Source: RH-AL1 sp965277735 (lineage in GTDB: Bacteria; Pseudomonadota; Alphaproteobacteria; Rhizobiales; Beijerinckiaceae). Taken from it: DNA of 64,000 nt. The notes beneath the pieces were generated by a model that was not told where the DNA came from, made no database searches, and saw nothing but the letters and a program-made list of their open reading frames with translations. How positions within the stretch are numbered: the stretch's first letter is position 1; the number at the start of each line of letters is the position of its first letter. Made by a program: the position numbers and the translations under genes. The DNA lies in the NCBI GenBank assembly GCA_965277735.1, contig CBDIDO010000001.1:1-64000 (forward strand). Reading direction: 5' to 3'. This document shows positions 48,798 to 59,638 of the stretch, piece after piece.

Positions 48798-49661
48798 ATG
48801 CGGTTTCGGGTCGGTACGACGATCGCTTACGTGTGTCTTTCCTCGGCAGCTGCCTTTGCCGGACCCCTCCAGACCCTCCCCACCACCGACACCGCGACCT
48901 CGGCCGCGCTGCGAATCACCCCCGTCGTCGTGTTCGGCGAGAACGCGCGCCGGCTACCCGAGGTGTTCGCGGCCGAGCATCATCTCGATGCCGACGACGT
49001 TGCGCGCGAGCATCAGGCCTCGGGCCTCATCCAATGCGGCAACGCGCATGGCGCGGGCCAGCTGACCCTGTCCGACGACGTCATCACTACCGCCGCGCAT
49101 GTCTTCTATGACGAGACGGGCGTGCCGCGGTCGTCGTCCTGCAGCTTCAAGATCACCGTCGACGGCCGCGACCAGCAGGTCCAGATCGACCTCTCCTCGA
49201 TCGTCGCCGGCTCGGTGCACCCCTACGACGTCGCCGTCGCACACGACTGGGCGGTCGCCCGCCTGTCGCATCCGCTCAGCGGCATCCGGCCCTACGGCCT
49301 CGCCGGCAACGTCGACGAGAACGAGCCGGTGAGCTTCGTCGCCCGCGGCCATATCGACTGGGGTGGTGCCAAGGCGCTCTCGATGCAGGACTGCATGCTG
49401 CACGACCAGCTTTCGCAGGGCGAGGAAGGCACGCGCGAGTTCTCGTTCGATTGCGACACCGGCGACGGCGCCTCCGGCGGCGCCGTGATGTTCGACCGCG
49501 GCCGCTCGCGTATCGGCGCGATCCTGGTCGGCTGGCGCTCCAACCACCCCTTCAGCGCCGTGCCCTTCTCGAAGAAGCACTACAATTTCGCGGTCTCGAT
49601 CGAGGGCGGTTTCCGCCAGGCCGTCTACGCCGCCGCCAACAAGTACCTGGTGCAGAAGTAG
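48798..49661 (+). CDS. Secreted trypsin-like serine protease
   Basis: 287 residues with signal peptide (AYVCLSSAAAFAG). The chymotrypsin-fold triad is visible: H101 in ITTAAHVF, D150 in HDWAVARL and S226 in GDGASGGAV. This is like glutamyl endopeptidase or V8-type bacterial proteases without a PDZ domain. Cysteines at 80, 115, 199 and 219 suggest disulfides. It stands alone; divergent from zapE, 192 bases. Confidence 0.88.
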   Translation: MRFRVGTTIAYVCLSSAAAFAGPLQTLPTTDTATSAALRITPVVVFGENARRLPEVFAAEHHLDADDVAREHQASGLIQCGNAHGAGQLTLSDDVITTAAHVFYDETGVPRSSSCSFKITVDGRDQQVQIDLSSIVAGSVHPYDVAVAHDWAVARLSHPLSGIRPYGLAGNVDENEPVSFVARGHIDWGGAKALSMQDCMLHDQLSQGEEGTREFSFDCDTGDGASGGAVMFDRGRSRIGAILVGWRSNHPFSAVPFSKKHYNFAVSIEGGFRQAVYAAANKYLVQK

Positions 49662-49766
49662 CCATAAAGCCGCCGCATTCGGAACACCCGCGCGGCCGCA
49701 ATCAACTACATCCGTTGCACGCTAACTACAGCATCGGCCGGCAAGTCACAGTAGTGTAGGCGCATC

Positions 49767-50564
49767 ATGACCGACGCGCCCTCCTCCTCCCCAATTCACC
49801 GCCGGCTCGCCGGCACCGTCGCCTTCGCGGCTCTCGCTCTGGCGCTCGCCGGTTGCGGGCCCGATTCGCCGCAGCTCGCGCTGAACGCGCCGCCGCCGCC
49901 GGCCGCCGCGCAGGCGAAGCCGGTGAAGGTTGCCGCGCTCGATCCCAGGTTCGCCGCGCTCTACCAGCCGATCGCCGGCGACAAGTTCGAGGTGCCCGGC
50001 GTCTCGAAGGCGCTCGTCCGCAAGGGTTTCGAGCGCACCGAGGTCGATTACGCGTCGGTCGAGAAGCCCGGCACGATCGTGGTCGATCCGCACGCACACT
50101 ACCTCTATTACGTCGAGCCGAACGGCCGCGCGATGCGCTACGGCGTGGCCGTCGGCAAGGCGGGCTTCATCTGGTCCGGCGAGGCCTACATCAAGACCAA
50201 GCAGGAATGGCCGGACTGGTATCCGCCGAAGGAGATGATCGACCGTCATCCCGAGCTCAAGCCGCAGCTCGACAAGCTGCAGAGCGGCATCGGCGTCCCC
50301 GGCGGTTATCGCAATCCGCTCGGCGCCCGGGCGATGTATCTATGGCAGGGCAACAAGGACACGTACTTCCGCATCCACGGCACGCTCGAGCCGCACTCGA
50401 TCGGCACCAACGCCTCGTCCGGCTGCATCCGCCTGATCAACCAGGACGCGATCGACCTCTACTCGCGCGTCACCGAGGGCACCAAGGTCATCGTGCTCGG
50501 CCATGAGCAGCCGACGATCGGCGTCGCCAAGGGCGTGACGCACGCCGCCAAGCACGAAGGCTAA
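49767..50564 (+). CDS. L,D-transpeptidase (YkuD) lipoprotein
   Basis: 265 residues. Lipobox LALAGC with C30 follows a hydrophobic segment. The YkuD domain carries FRIHGTLEPHSIGTNASSGC with H204 and C220, then IRLINQDAIDLY, the active-site signature. It makes 3-3 cross-links in peptidoglycan or attaches proteins to it. The linker before the domain is Pro/Ala-rich. Convergent with the yggS-like gene; a strong hairpin lies between their stops. Confidence 0.93.
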   Translation: MTDAPSSSPIHRRLAGTVAFAALALALAGCGPDSPQLALNAPPPPAAAQAKPVKVAALDPRFAALYQPIAGDKFEVPGVSKALVRKGFERTEVDYASVEKPGTIVVDPHAHYLYYVEPNGRAMRYGVAVGKAGFIWSGEAYIKTKQEWPDWYPPKEMIDRHPELKPQLDKLQSGIGVPGGYRNPLGARAMYLWQGNKDTYFRIHGTLEPHSIGTNASSGCIRLINQDAIDLYSRVTEGTKVIVLGHEQPTIGVAKGVTHAAKHEG

Positions 50565-50570
50565 GCCGCT

Positions 50571-50598
50571 CTTCGGCGCCTCTTATCGGGCGCCGAAG
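50571..50598. terminator. Hairpin between two convergent genes
   Basis: CTTCGGCGCC (50571-50580), loop of eight bases, GGCGCCGAAG (50589-50598): a perfect 10-base stem whose right arm codes for the end of the YggS-type protein and whose loop holds its stop codon. No T run, so a processing or bidirectional barrier is the likely role. Confidence 0.45.
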
Positions 50599-51263
50599 AT
50601 CGCGCTGCCGACCCGCACATGGGTCGCGCCGAGCTGGATGCCGAGCTCGAAATCGGCACTCATCCCCATCGAGAGATGCGCGATCCCGTTGCGCGCCGCG
50701 ATCTTGGCGAGCAGCGCGAAGTGCGGCGAGGCCTGATCGTCGATCGGCGGGATGCACATGAGCCCGGAAATCGTCAGCCCGTGCGTGTCGCGGCAGGTGG
50801 CGACGAAGGCATCGGCCTCCTCCGGCAAGATGCCGGCCTTCTGCGGCTCGGCGCCGGTGTTGACCTGGACGTAGAGCTGCGGGTGGCGCCCCGATTTCTC
50901 GATCGCCTTGGCAAGGGCGGCGGCGATTTTCGGCCGGTCGACCGTCTCGATCGTATCGAACAGCGCGACGGCGTCCTCCGCCTTGTTCGATTGCAGCGGC
51001 CCGATCAGGTGCAGGTCGAGGCCAGGGAAGCGCTCGCGCAGCGCCGGCCACTTGCCCTGCGCCTCCTGCACGCGGTTCTCGCCGAAGACGCGCTCGCCGG
51101 CTTCGAGCACCGGCAGGATCGCGTCGGCCTCGAACGTTTTCGACACGCAGACGAGGGTCACGTCGGCGGGGTCGCGATCGCAGTCGCGCGCGGCGCGGGC
51201 GATCCGCTCGCGCACCTCGGCGAGGCGGCCGGTCATGGTCTCGAGGTCGTTGGCCCGCGTCAT
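50583..51263 (-). CDS. yggS: YggS/PipY family pyridoxal-phosphate-binding protein
   Basis: 226 residues from ATG 51263. It is a single-domain PLP barrel without known catalytic activity, used in vitamin B6 and amino acid balance. Motifs: VCVSKTFEADAI with the PLP Lys, FGENRVQEAQGKW, LHLIGPLQSNKAED, and LSMGMSADFELGIQLGATHV then RVGSAIFG. The length is typical. Divergent from the hydrolase gene at 51406. Confidence 0.95.
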   Translation of the reverse strand: MTRANDLETMTGRLAEVRERIARAARDCDRDPADVTLVCVSKTFEADAILPVLEAGERVFGENRVQEAQGKWPALRERFPGLDLHLIGPLQSNKAEDAVALFDTIETVDRPKIAAALAKAIEKSGRHPQLYVQVNTGAEPQKAGILPEEADAFVATCRDTHGLTISGLMCIPPIDDQASPHFALLAKIAARNGIAHLSMGMSADFELGIQLGATHVRVGSAIFGAR

Positions 51264-51405
51264 GCTTTGAATGGCTCCAGGTTCACGAATTTTTGCGTCT
51301 CGTCCGGCTGTGCGGCGCGATATTAGGCGGCAGCCGGGATAGAATGCCGTCTGATATCGCCATCCCCTTCGAGCCGGTAAGGTTGTCCAACATGCGCGGT
51401 CTCCC

Positions 51406-52467
51406 ATGTTGCCGCTGATCTCGCGGCGCCAGGCCCTCGCCGCCGCGCCGCTCGTCGCTGCGGCGGTGGCGGTCCCGCGTGCCGCGACGGCTGGTCCCGC
51501 GCACGCCGCGCCGCTGCTGCAGGCGATGCCGGATCATTACGACGTGCCGCTCGGCATCGGGTTGGAGAGTTGGCCCTACCCGGCGCGCGTCAGCCTCAGG
51601 CCGTGCGCCGTCGGCGGCGACACGCTGCGCATGGCCTACATGGACATCGCGCCGACCGCAAAGCCGCGCAACAAAACCGTCGTGCTGCTGCACGGCAAGA
51701 ACTTCGACTCGTCCTATTGGGCCGGCCCGATCGCCGACCTCGCCGGCGCCGGCTTCCGCGTCGTCGTGCCCGACCAGATCGGCTTCAACAAATCGGCCAA
51801 GCCCGACACGCCTTATTCGTTCGACATGATGGCGCGCCATACGCTCGACCTCCTCGGCGGCCTGCAGATCCGCCAGGCGAGCTTCATCGGCCACTCGACC
51901 GGCGGCATGCTCGCCGTGCGCATCGCCGCCGCCTTCCCGGCCAGCGTCGACAAGCTGATCCTCGAGGACCCGATAGGCCTCGTCGATTATCGCCGCTTCA
52001 TCCCGCCGCAGACAAACGAGACGCTCATCGCGGCCGAGCACCGCACGACGGCGCAGAGCTACCGCGCGTTCCTGCGCAACCTGATGCCGGCGCTGCCGCC
52101 GGCGAAGCTTGAGCCCTTCGTCGAGTGGCGCATGCGCGTCGCGCTGAGCGGCGAGTACGACCGCTTCTGCAAGGCTTCCGCGCTCGTCTACCAGATGATC
52201 TATCGCGAGCCAGTGCGCGACGAGTACGACGACATCCGCGCGCAGACGCTGATGATCGTCGGCGAGAAGGATGCCTCCGCGCCGCTGCGCAACTACGGTT
52301 CGCCCGACAAGATCGCCAGCATGCCGTCGATCCCGCAAGCCGCGCCGGGCGCAGTCAAGGACCTGCGCGATGGCCGGCTGGTCACAATCCCCGATGTCGG
52401 TCACGTGCCGCACCTCGAGGCGCCGGACGCGTTCCGCACCGCGATGCTGGGCTTCCTCGCCGCCTGA
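51406..52467 (+). CDS. Tat-exported alpha/beta hydrolase
   Basis: 353 residues. N-terminus SRRQALAAAPLVAAAVAVPR is a Tat signal. The nucleophile elbow FIGHSTGGMLAV has Ser in GHSTG; the acid is in VGEKDASAPLRNYG; His is in PDVGHVPHLEAP. LLHGKNFDSSYWAGP gives the oxyanion HG. The substrate is unknown; ester or lactone cleavage in the periplasm is plausible. The intact triad contrasts with the broken hydrolase at 24256. Confidence 0.88.
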   Translation: MLPLISRRQALAAAPLVAAAVAVPRAATAGPAHAAPLLQAMPDHYDVPLGIGLESWPYPARVSLRPCAVGGDTLRMAYMDIAPTAKPRNKTVVLLHGKNFDSSYWAGPIADLAGAGFRVVVPDQIGFNKSAKPDTPYSFDMMARHTLDLLGGLQIRQASFIGHSTGGMLAVRIAAAFPASVDKLILEDPIGLVDYRRFIPPQTNETLIAAEHRTTAQSYRAFLRNLMPALPPAKLEPFVEWRMRVALSGEYDRFCKASALVYQMIYREPVRDEYDDIRAQTLMIVGEKDASAPLRNYGSPDKIASMPSIPQAAPGAVKDLRDGRLVTIPDVGHVPHLEAPDAFRTAMLGFLAA

Positions 52468-52476
52468 CGCGGCTCC

Positions 52477-53157
52477 TTATCGGGCCGAGGTCGTCACCAG
52501 TTCGCGAAAGCGCTCGTGGACGAATGTCGCCCGGCCGCGCTGCAACGCGATGTCGGCCGCGACGCTCTGGGTGAGCACGAGATCGACGTTCGGGAGGTCG
52601 TTGTGCGCGACCTTCGCCCGCGCCGCCTCCGGATCGAACCCGTGCGCCAGCCAGCGGCCGATCAGACGCTCGTCCAGCGCGCGCCGATCCTCCTGCAGCA
52701 TCAGCGTGAGATCGAAGAACGGCCGCAAGTGCGCCCAGTCGGGATCGTCGAGGAGGAGGTAATTGCCCTCGACGATCAGGATCCGCGTCGACGGTGCGAC
52801 GATGGCGGCGCCGGCCCGTGAGATCTCGAGCGACCGATCGAAAACGGGCACGGCGATGCCCGGCTCCGCATTGTCGCGCAGGCGCCGAAGCAGGCTGATG
52901 AAACCGCCGAGATCGAACGTGAACGGCGCGCCCTTGCGATCGAGCGTGCCTTGGCGGCGCAGCACGCCATCGTCGAGATGGAAGCCGTCCATCGGCACGA
53001 TGGACGCGGTGCCCGCCTCGGACTCGTTGAGCGCCTGCGCGAGCGCCGCCGCAAAGGTCGACTTGCCGGCGCCGGGCGGTCCGGCGATGGCGATGATCGT
53101 CCTGGCGGCGGCGATGCTGCGCGCGCAGGCGACGACGAGATCGAGCCCTTCGTACAT
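52477..53157 (-). CDS. FrcK-like nucleoside/sugar kinase family protein
   Basis: 226 residues from ATG 53157. P-loop IAIAGPPGAGKSTFAAALAQ, then VPMDGFHLDDGVLRRQGTLD (DGFH signature), PVFDRSLEISRAGAA and ILIVEGNYLLLDDPDW. This is the uridine kinase/PanK-like group to which FrcK of rhizobial fructose operons belongs. Divergent from a ROK regulator, and the ABC transporter follows 3 kb on, which supports a place in sugar uptake. Substrate not proven. Confidence 0.85.
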   Translation of the reverse strand: MYEGLDLVVACARSIAAARTIIAIAGPPGAGKSTFAAALAQALNESEAGTASIVPMDGFHLDDGVLRRQGTLDRKGAPFTFDLGGFISLLRRLRDNAEPGIAVPVFDRSLEISRAGAAIVAPSTRILIVEGNYLLLDDPDWAHLRPFFDLTLMLQEDRRALDERLIGRWLAHGFDPEAARAKVAHNDLPNVDLVLTQSVAADIALQRGRATFVHERFRELVTTSAR

Positions 53158-53234
53158 AGGACATCGCTTTGCCCGGTCGGCGGGCGGCGAACAAGGCGTC
53201 TCACCGCCTCTTGCACGCCGACGCAAGACAGGTC

Positions 53235-54518
53235 ATGGCTCGGATCCCCATGAGCGGCCCCGTCCGAGCTATGCGAGAGACCGACGCCGAGCTGGGCGCC
53301 CGCGGCAACGCGCGCCTCGTGCGTGACCTCAACGAGCGCGGCGTGCTGGCCGAGCTCCGTCGTCGCGGAACCGCCTGCAAGAGCGAGATCGCCGAGGCGC
53401 TGGGCCTCTCGACCAATGCGGTCGGACTGATCGCTGCCGCCCTTCAAGAACGCGGCCTGGTCACCACCACGGCCAAGCGCACCGGCTTCCGCGGTCAGCC
53501 CGCGACGCCGCTCTGCCTCGACGCGTCTGGCGCGCATGCGATCGGCATCCTCATCGGCCGCAGCCGGCTGCAGGCGGTGCTCGTCGATTTCGCGGGCAAG
53601 GTGCTGGCCTCGCGCACGCGCGAGATGCCACTGCCGCGGCCTGAGGCCGCCGTCGCGCTCATCGCCGAGCATGTCTGTGCCTTCCGCTCGAGCCTGCCTG
53701 CCGCGCAGCGCGCGCGGCTGATCGGGATCGGCATCGCGGTGCCGAGCAATCTCGACAGCTGGCGCCGCGAGCTGGGCATTCCAGAAGAGGTGGCGGAGGC
53801 CTGGGGCCGCTGCGAGCTGCCGACCGAGCTGGCCGCCGCGCTCGAAGCGCCGATCATGCTCGTCAACGACGGCAGCGCGATCGCCGCCGCCGAGCGCTAT
53901 GTCGGCATCGGTCGCGAGCTCGACGATTTCGCTTTGATCCATGTCGGCACCGCGCTGGGCGGCGGCCTCGTGCTCGACGGCGCGGTCCGGCTCGGCCGCC
54001 AGGAGAACGCGGGCGATTTCGGCCTGATGCCGGTGGCACCGTCGCGCCTCGCTGGCGCGCCCAAGCCGCCAGCCGGCCTGCCCGACATCCTGCTGAACCG
54101 CGCCTCGTACCATTCGCTGGCGCGCCACCTCGCGGCCGAAGGGCTCGCGCTCGACGCGGCGGCGATCGCGGCGCGACCCGATCTCATCGAGAGCTGGGTG
54201 GGCGATTGCGCGGCGGCGCTGACGCGGCCGCTCTATGCGATCGCGACGCTGCTCGACCTGCAGGCGATCGTGCTGTCCGGCCGGCTGCCGGAGCCGGTGA
54301 TGGACGCGCTGCTCGCGCGACTCGAGAAAGACCTCGCGGCCGCGGCGCCGGAGTCGCGGTATCCGCCCAAGCTGCTGCGCGGAACGAGCGGGACGGACGC
54401 AGCCGCCACCGGCGCGGCGCTGCTGCTCTACGAGCGCGCCTTTGCGGCGCCCCCGGCGCGCGCCGCCAATCCCGCCGAAGGCGCGGGGTGGACGGCCGGT
54501 CAGGCCGCGCGGCGGTAG
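53235..54518 (+). CDS. ROK family transcriptional regulator (first copy)
   Basis: 427 residues from ATG 53235 (ATG 53250 and 53271 also possible). N-terminal winged HTH (GTACKSEIAEALGLSTNAVG, then LIAAALQERGLVTTT) and a sugar-kinase fold (NDGSAIAAAERYVGIG, GTALGGGLVLDG). The CxCG zinc motif of sugar-binding ROK proteins is missing (FGLMPVAPSR instead). It is divergent from the FrcK-like kinase. It is a paralogue of the second ROK gene at 54889. Confidence 0.88.
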   Translation: MARIPMSGPVRAMRETDAELGARGNARLVRDLNERGVLAELRRRGTACKSEIAEALGLSTNAVGLIAAALQERGLVTTTAKRTGFRGQPATPLCLDASGAHAIGILIGRSRLQAVLVDFAGKVLASRTREMPLPRPEAAVALIAEHVCAFRSSLPAAQRARLIGIGIAVPSNLDSWRRELGIPEEVAEAWGRCELPTELAAALEAPIMLVNDGSAIAAAERYVGIGRELDDFALIHVGTALGGGLVLDGAVRLGRQENAGDFGLMPVAPSRLAGAPKPPAGLPDILLNRASYHSLARHLAAEGLALDAAAIAARPDLIESWVGDCAAALTRPLYAIATLLDLQAIVLSGRLPEPVMDALLARLEKDLAAAAPESRYPPKLLRGTSGTDAAATGAALLLYERAFAAPPARAANPAEGAGWTAGQAARR

Positions 54519-54676
54519 CTTCCAGCAACGACGTCTTCGATGTCGCCGCGCGCGAGGCTTAGCTCGGCCAGGGCGCGGTCGCTCGTGTCGGCCAACTCGC
54601 GACGAAGCTGCGCACGGGCCTTTTGGCGGCCGACGAAACGCGCGACGCGCCCTGTGATGTCAAAACGAATGGACAT
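54500..54676 (-). CDS. DUF1127 small protein, 58 residues
   Basis: From ATG 54676 to TGA 54500: SIRFDITGRVARFVGRQKAR, then AQLRRELADTSDRALAELSL and ARGDIEDVVAGSYRRAA. The LRRELADTSDRALAEL SLARGDI core follows the DUF1127 pattern (L..LsdreLaDIGLsR.dI). These small basic proteins include RNA-metabolism and stress regulators in alphaproteobacteria. It is convergent with and overlaps the end of the first ROK gene by 19 bases. Confidence 0.75.
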   Translation of the reverse strand: MSIRFDITGRVARFVGRQKARAQLRRELADTSDRALAELSLARGDIEDVVAGSYRRAA

Positions 54677-54888
54677 GGGATCAAGCCTTTCTGCTCGATG
54701 CCCGCCTTGTCGTCCTCCGCTTGCAAGATGAGCCCGCCTCGGGCATGACGCCAGCCCTTATGCTGCATCGCAGCATTGCGCGCGGCATCTGCCTTAAATC
54801 ATAGAGGAGGACAAATTGCGGTGCCGCGCGTCATCTGATTTGCTCGCTCTCCTCAGTCGTCATCCAGAACGGCGAGGCGGAGGAATTC

Positions 54889-56120
54889 GTGAAGCAGCTG
54901 ATCGACTTTGCGTCGGCAGCGCCCGGAAAGTCGGGCGGTCGCGGCACGAACTCCGCAGCGGTTCGCCGCTACAACGCCCGGCTCGTGCTCGACAGGCTGC
55001 GTCGCCTCGGCACCGCCTCGAAGGCCGAGCTGTCGCGTGCCACGGGCCTCACGCAGAACGCCGTCGGACTGATCGTCGGCGACCTCCTCGACTCCGGTTT
55101 CGTGCAGGTGACGGGCCAGCGCGTCGGGCGGCGCGGCCAGCCGTCGACGCTGCTGGCGCTTGCGCCGGATGGCGTGTGGGCGATCGGGATCGGCTTCGGC
55201 CGTGATTCGCTGATCGGGCTGCTCGTCGATTTCGGCGGCGAGGCGCTGCACATCGTCGAGCGCCACCGTCCGCTGCCCTCACCCGACGCGGCCTGCGAAG
55301 AGATCGTCGCGCTCGTTGCCCAGCTGCGCGCTCACGGCGCACGCTTGTCCGGCAAGCTCGCTGGCATCGGGCTCGCGACCCCGTTCGACCTCGCGAGCTG
55401 GCGCACCGAGCTGGCGCAGCCGCCGGACGAGGCGTGGCGCGGCTACGATCTCGCCGCCGCCGTGCAGGCGAAGCTCGACGCGCCGCTGCTGACCGAGAAC
55501 GACGGCACGGCGGCCGCCGTCGCCGAGCTGTTCCGCGGCCACGGCCGCGACCTCGACGACTTCGTGACGCTGACGATCGGCCCGGCGCTGGGCGGTGGCG
55601 TCGTGCTCGGGGGCGCCATACGCCGCGGCGCGGCCGGCAACGCCGGCGACCTCGGCCTGATGCCGATCTCGACCTGCGCCGAGCTCGGCGGCGACAAGGC
55701 CGTCGGCTTCGAGACGCTGCTCGCGCGGGCGTCGCTCGGCGCGTTGCGCCATCGGCTTGCCGCCGCCGGCACGTCCGCCACAACCACCACCGAGCTCGAC
55801 GCCGCAATCGCCCGCCACCCCGACGTGCTCGCTGCCTGGATCGAGGACGCGGCGCAGGCGCTCGCCGAGCCGGTCCTCTCGATCGGCGCCATCCTCGATT
55901 GCGACGCGATCATCGTCGACGGCGACGTCGGCGAGGCAGCACTCGACCGGCTGGTCGTGCGCCTCGGCGAGATCGCCGGCCTCGCCGCCGCCGAGGCGCG
56001 CCAGCCGCCGCGGCTGCTGGTCGGACGGATCGGCCGCAACGCCGCCGCGCTCGGCGCCGCGATCCTGCCGCTGCACCTCGTCTTCTCGCCCGATCTCAGA
56101 AGCCTCGCCGGAGCCGCAGC

Positions 56121-56124
<4 letters not shown>
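54889..56124 (+). CDS. ROK family transcriptional regulator (second copy)
   Basis: 411 residues, GTG start after GGAGGAA. HTH: GTASKAELSRATGLTQNAVG, then LIVGDLLDSGFVQVTGQRVG. ROK fold: ENDGTAAAVAELFRGHGRDL and GPALGGGVVLGGAIRRGAAG; no CxCG zinc site. Its stop overlaps the ABC ATPase start (ATGA), so it is the first gene of the sugar operon and probably its repressor. It aligns with the first ROK gene along its whole length. Confidence 0.9.
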
Positions 56125-57668
<1,544 letters not shown>

Positions 57669-57682
57669 GGAGGGAAGCGAGC

Positions 57683-58693
57683 ATGGCGGACACGGGACTC
57701 CAGGCCGCGGCGCGCCCGACCGGCGGCACCGGCCTCTCGACGCGACAGGTGCGGCTGCGCTCGCTCTTGCAGACCATCGGCATGCTGCCGGTGCTGATCC
57801 TGATGTGCCTCGCCTTCCACTATCTCAGCGGCGGTCACTTCCTCACCGCGCGCAACCTGTCGATCGTGGCGCAACAGGCTTCCGTCAACACGGTGCTCGC
57901 CGCGGGCATGACCTTCGTCATCCTGACCGGCGGCATCGACCTCTCGGTCGGCTCGATGCTCGCCATCGCGGCGGTTGCCGGACTCGAAGTGTCGCTCACC
58001 GCGGCCTGGCCGCTGGCGATCCCCGCCGCGCTCGGCACGGGTCTGCTGTTCGGGCTCATCAACGGCGGCCTCGTCGCCTACGGCAAGCTGCCGCCGTTCA
58101 TCGTGACGCTCGGCACGCTGACCGCAGTGCGCGGCCTTGCCCGCCTGCTCGGCAACGACGGGACGGTCTTCAACGAGAACCTGCAATATGCCGCGATCGG
58201 CGACGGCACGTTGTTCGGCGTGCCGTGGCTCGTCATCATCGCGCTGCTGGTGATCGTCGCCTCGTGGGTGATCCTGCGGCGCACAGTGCTCGGCATGCGC
58301 GTCTACGCCGTCGGCGGCAATCCGGCGGCGGCGCGGCTCTCCGGCATCAAGGTCGCCGGCATCCTGCTGTTCGCCTACGCGATGTCAGGCCTGCTCGCCG
58401 GCCTCGGCGGCGTGATGACCTCGGCGCGGCTCTACGCGGCCAACGGGCTGCAGCTCGGCATCTCCTACGAGCTCGACGCGATCGCGGCTGTTATCTTGGG
58501 TGGCACCTCGTTCGTCGGGGGCATCGGCTCGATCTGGGGCACGCTGATCGGCGCGCTGATCATCGCCGCGCTCACCAACGGGCTGATCCTGCTCGGTGTC
58601 TCCGACATCTGGCAGTTCATCATCAAGGGGCTCGTCATCATCGGGGCCGTCGCGCTCGACCGGCTCCGCTCCGGCGGCGGGGTGCGCACGTGA
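57683..58693 (+). CDS. Sugar ABC transporter permease (RbsC-like)
   Basis: 336 residues, about eight to ten membrane segments. Family motifs: TFVILTGGIDLSVGSMLAIA, PPFIVTLGTLTAVRGLARLL, VYAVGGNPAAARLSGI and ILGGTSFVGGIGSIWGTLIG. It is the single membrane subunit, used as a homodimer. AGGGAGG before the ATG. The binding protein starts inside its stop codon (GTGA). Confidence 0.94.
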   Translation: MADTGLQAAARPTGGTGLSTRQVRLRSLLQTIGMLPVLILMCLAFHYLSGGHFLTARNLSIVAQQASVNTVLAAGMTFVILTGGIDLSVGSMLAIAAVAGLEVSLTAAWPLAIPAALGTGLLFGLINGGLVAYGKLPPFIVTLGTLTAVRGLARLLGNDGTVFNENLQYAAIGDGTLFGVPWLVIIALLVIVASWVILRRTVLGMRVYAVGGNPAAARLSGIKVAGILLFAYAMSGLLAGLGGVMTSARLYAANGLQLGISYELDAIAAVILGGTSFVGGIGSIWGTLIGALIIAALTNGLILLGVSDIWQFIIKGLVIIGAVALDRLRSGGGVRT

Positions 58694-59610
58694 GGCGCGC
58701 CGCCCTCGCGGCTGCGCTCGCCGCCACCGCCTTCGCCGCGAACCCGGCCGCGGCCCGCGAGCTGAAAGCGGTCGGCATCACCGTCGGCTCGCTCGGCAAT
58801 CCCTATTTCATCGCGCTCGCCAGGGGCGCGGAAGAGGAGGCGCGCAAGATCAACCCGAACGTCAAGGTGCTGACGACCTCGGCCGACTACGATCTCAACC
58901 GCCAGTCGATCGAGTTCGACAATTTCATCGCCTACGGGGTCGACCTGATCCTGGTGAACGCCACCGATCCCAACGCGATCGGGCCGGCGGTGAAGCGGGC
59001 GCAGAAGGAAGGCATCACCGTCATCGCCGTCGACGCCGGCGCGAGCAAGGTCGACGCCACGGTGGAGACCGACAACGTCGAGGCCGGCAAGCTCGCCTGC
59101 AAGTTCATGGCCGACAAGATCGGCGGCAAGGGCAACGTCATCATCCAGAACGGCCCGCAGGTCACCGCCGTGACCGACCGCGTCAAGGGCTGCGAGGGGG
59201 TGCTGAAGCACTTCCCCGACATCAAGCTCTTGTCGAGCGACCAGGACGGCAAGGGCTCGCGCGAGGGCGGCCTCAATGTGATGCAGGGCTATCTGACTCG
59301 CTTCGACGACATCAAGGGAGTGTTCGCGATCAACGACCCGCAGGCGATCGGCGCCGACCTCGCCGCGCGCCAGCTGAAGCGCGACGGCATCGTCATCACG
59401 TCGGTCGACGGCGCGCCCGACATCGTGCCAGCGCTGAAGGGCAAGACGCAGATCTACGCGTCCTCCTCGCAGAGCCCCCGCACGATCGGCAAGCAAGCCA
59501 TCGACCTCGGTGTCGAGATCATGAACGGCAAGCGCCCCGACCAGACCACCGATCTCATCCCGCCGAAGCTCGTGACGCGCGACAACGTCGGCGGCTATCC
59601 TGGCTGGTAG
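58690..59610 (+). CDS. Periplasmic sugar-binding protein (RbsB-like)
   Basis: 306 residues, GTG start. Signal peptide (AALAAALAATAFAANPAAA), then GITVGSLGNPYFIALARGAE, DLILVNATDPNAIGPAVKRA, EGITVIAVDAGASKVDATVE and VFAINDPQAIGADLAARQLK, the type I periplasmic binding fold. The residues fit the ribose/fructose group; FrcB from rhizobia is close in type. It delivers substrate to the RbsA/C pair. Confidence 0.92.
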   Translation: MRRAALAAALAATAFAANPAAARELKAVGITVGSLGNPYFIALARGAEEEARKINPNVKVLTTSADYDLNRQSIEFDNFIAYGVDLILVNATDPNAIGPAVKRAQKEGITVIAVDAGASKVDATVETDNVEAGKLACKFMADKIGGKGNVIIQNGPQVTAVTDRVKGCEGVLKHFPDIKLLSSDQDGKGSREGGLNVMQGYLTRFDDIKGVFAINDPQAIGADLAARQLKRDGIVITSVDGAPDIVPALKGKTQIYASSSQSPRTIGKQAIDLGVEIMNGKRPDQTTDLIPPKLVTRDNVGGYPGW

Positions 59611-59638
59611 GCAAAGCAAAAGCGCAGGTGGATTGAGC

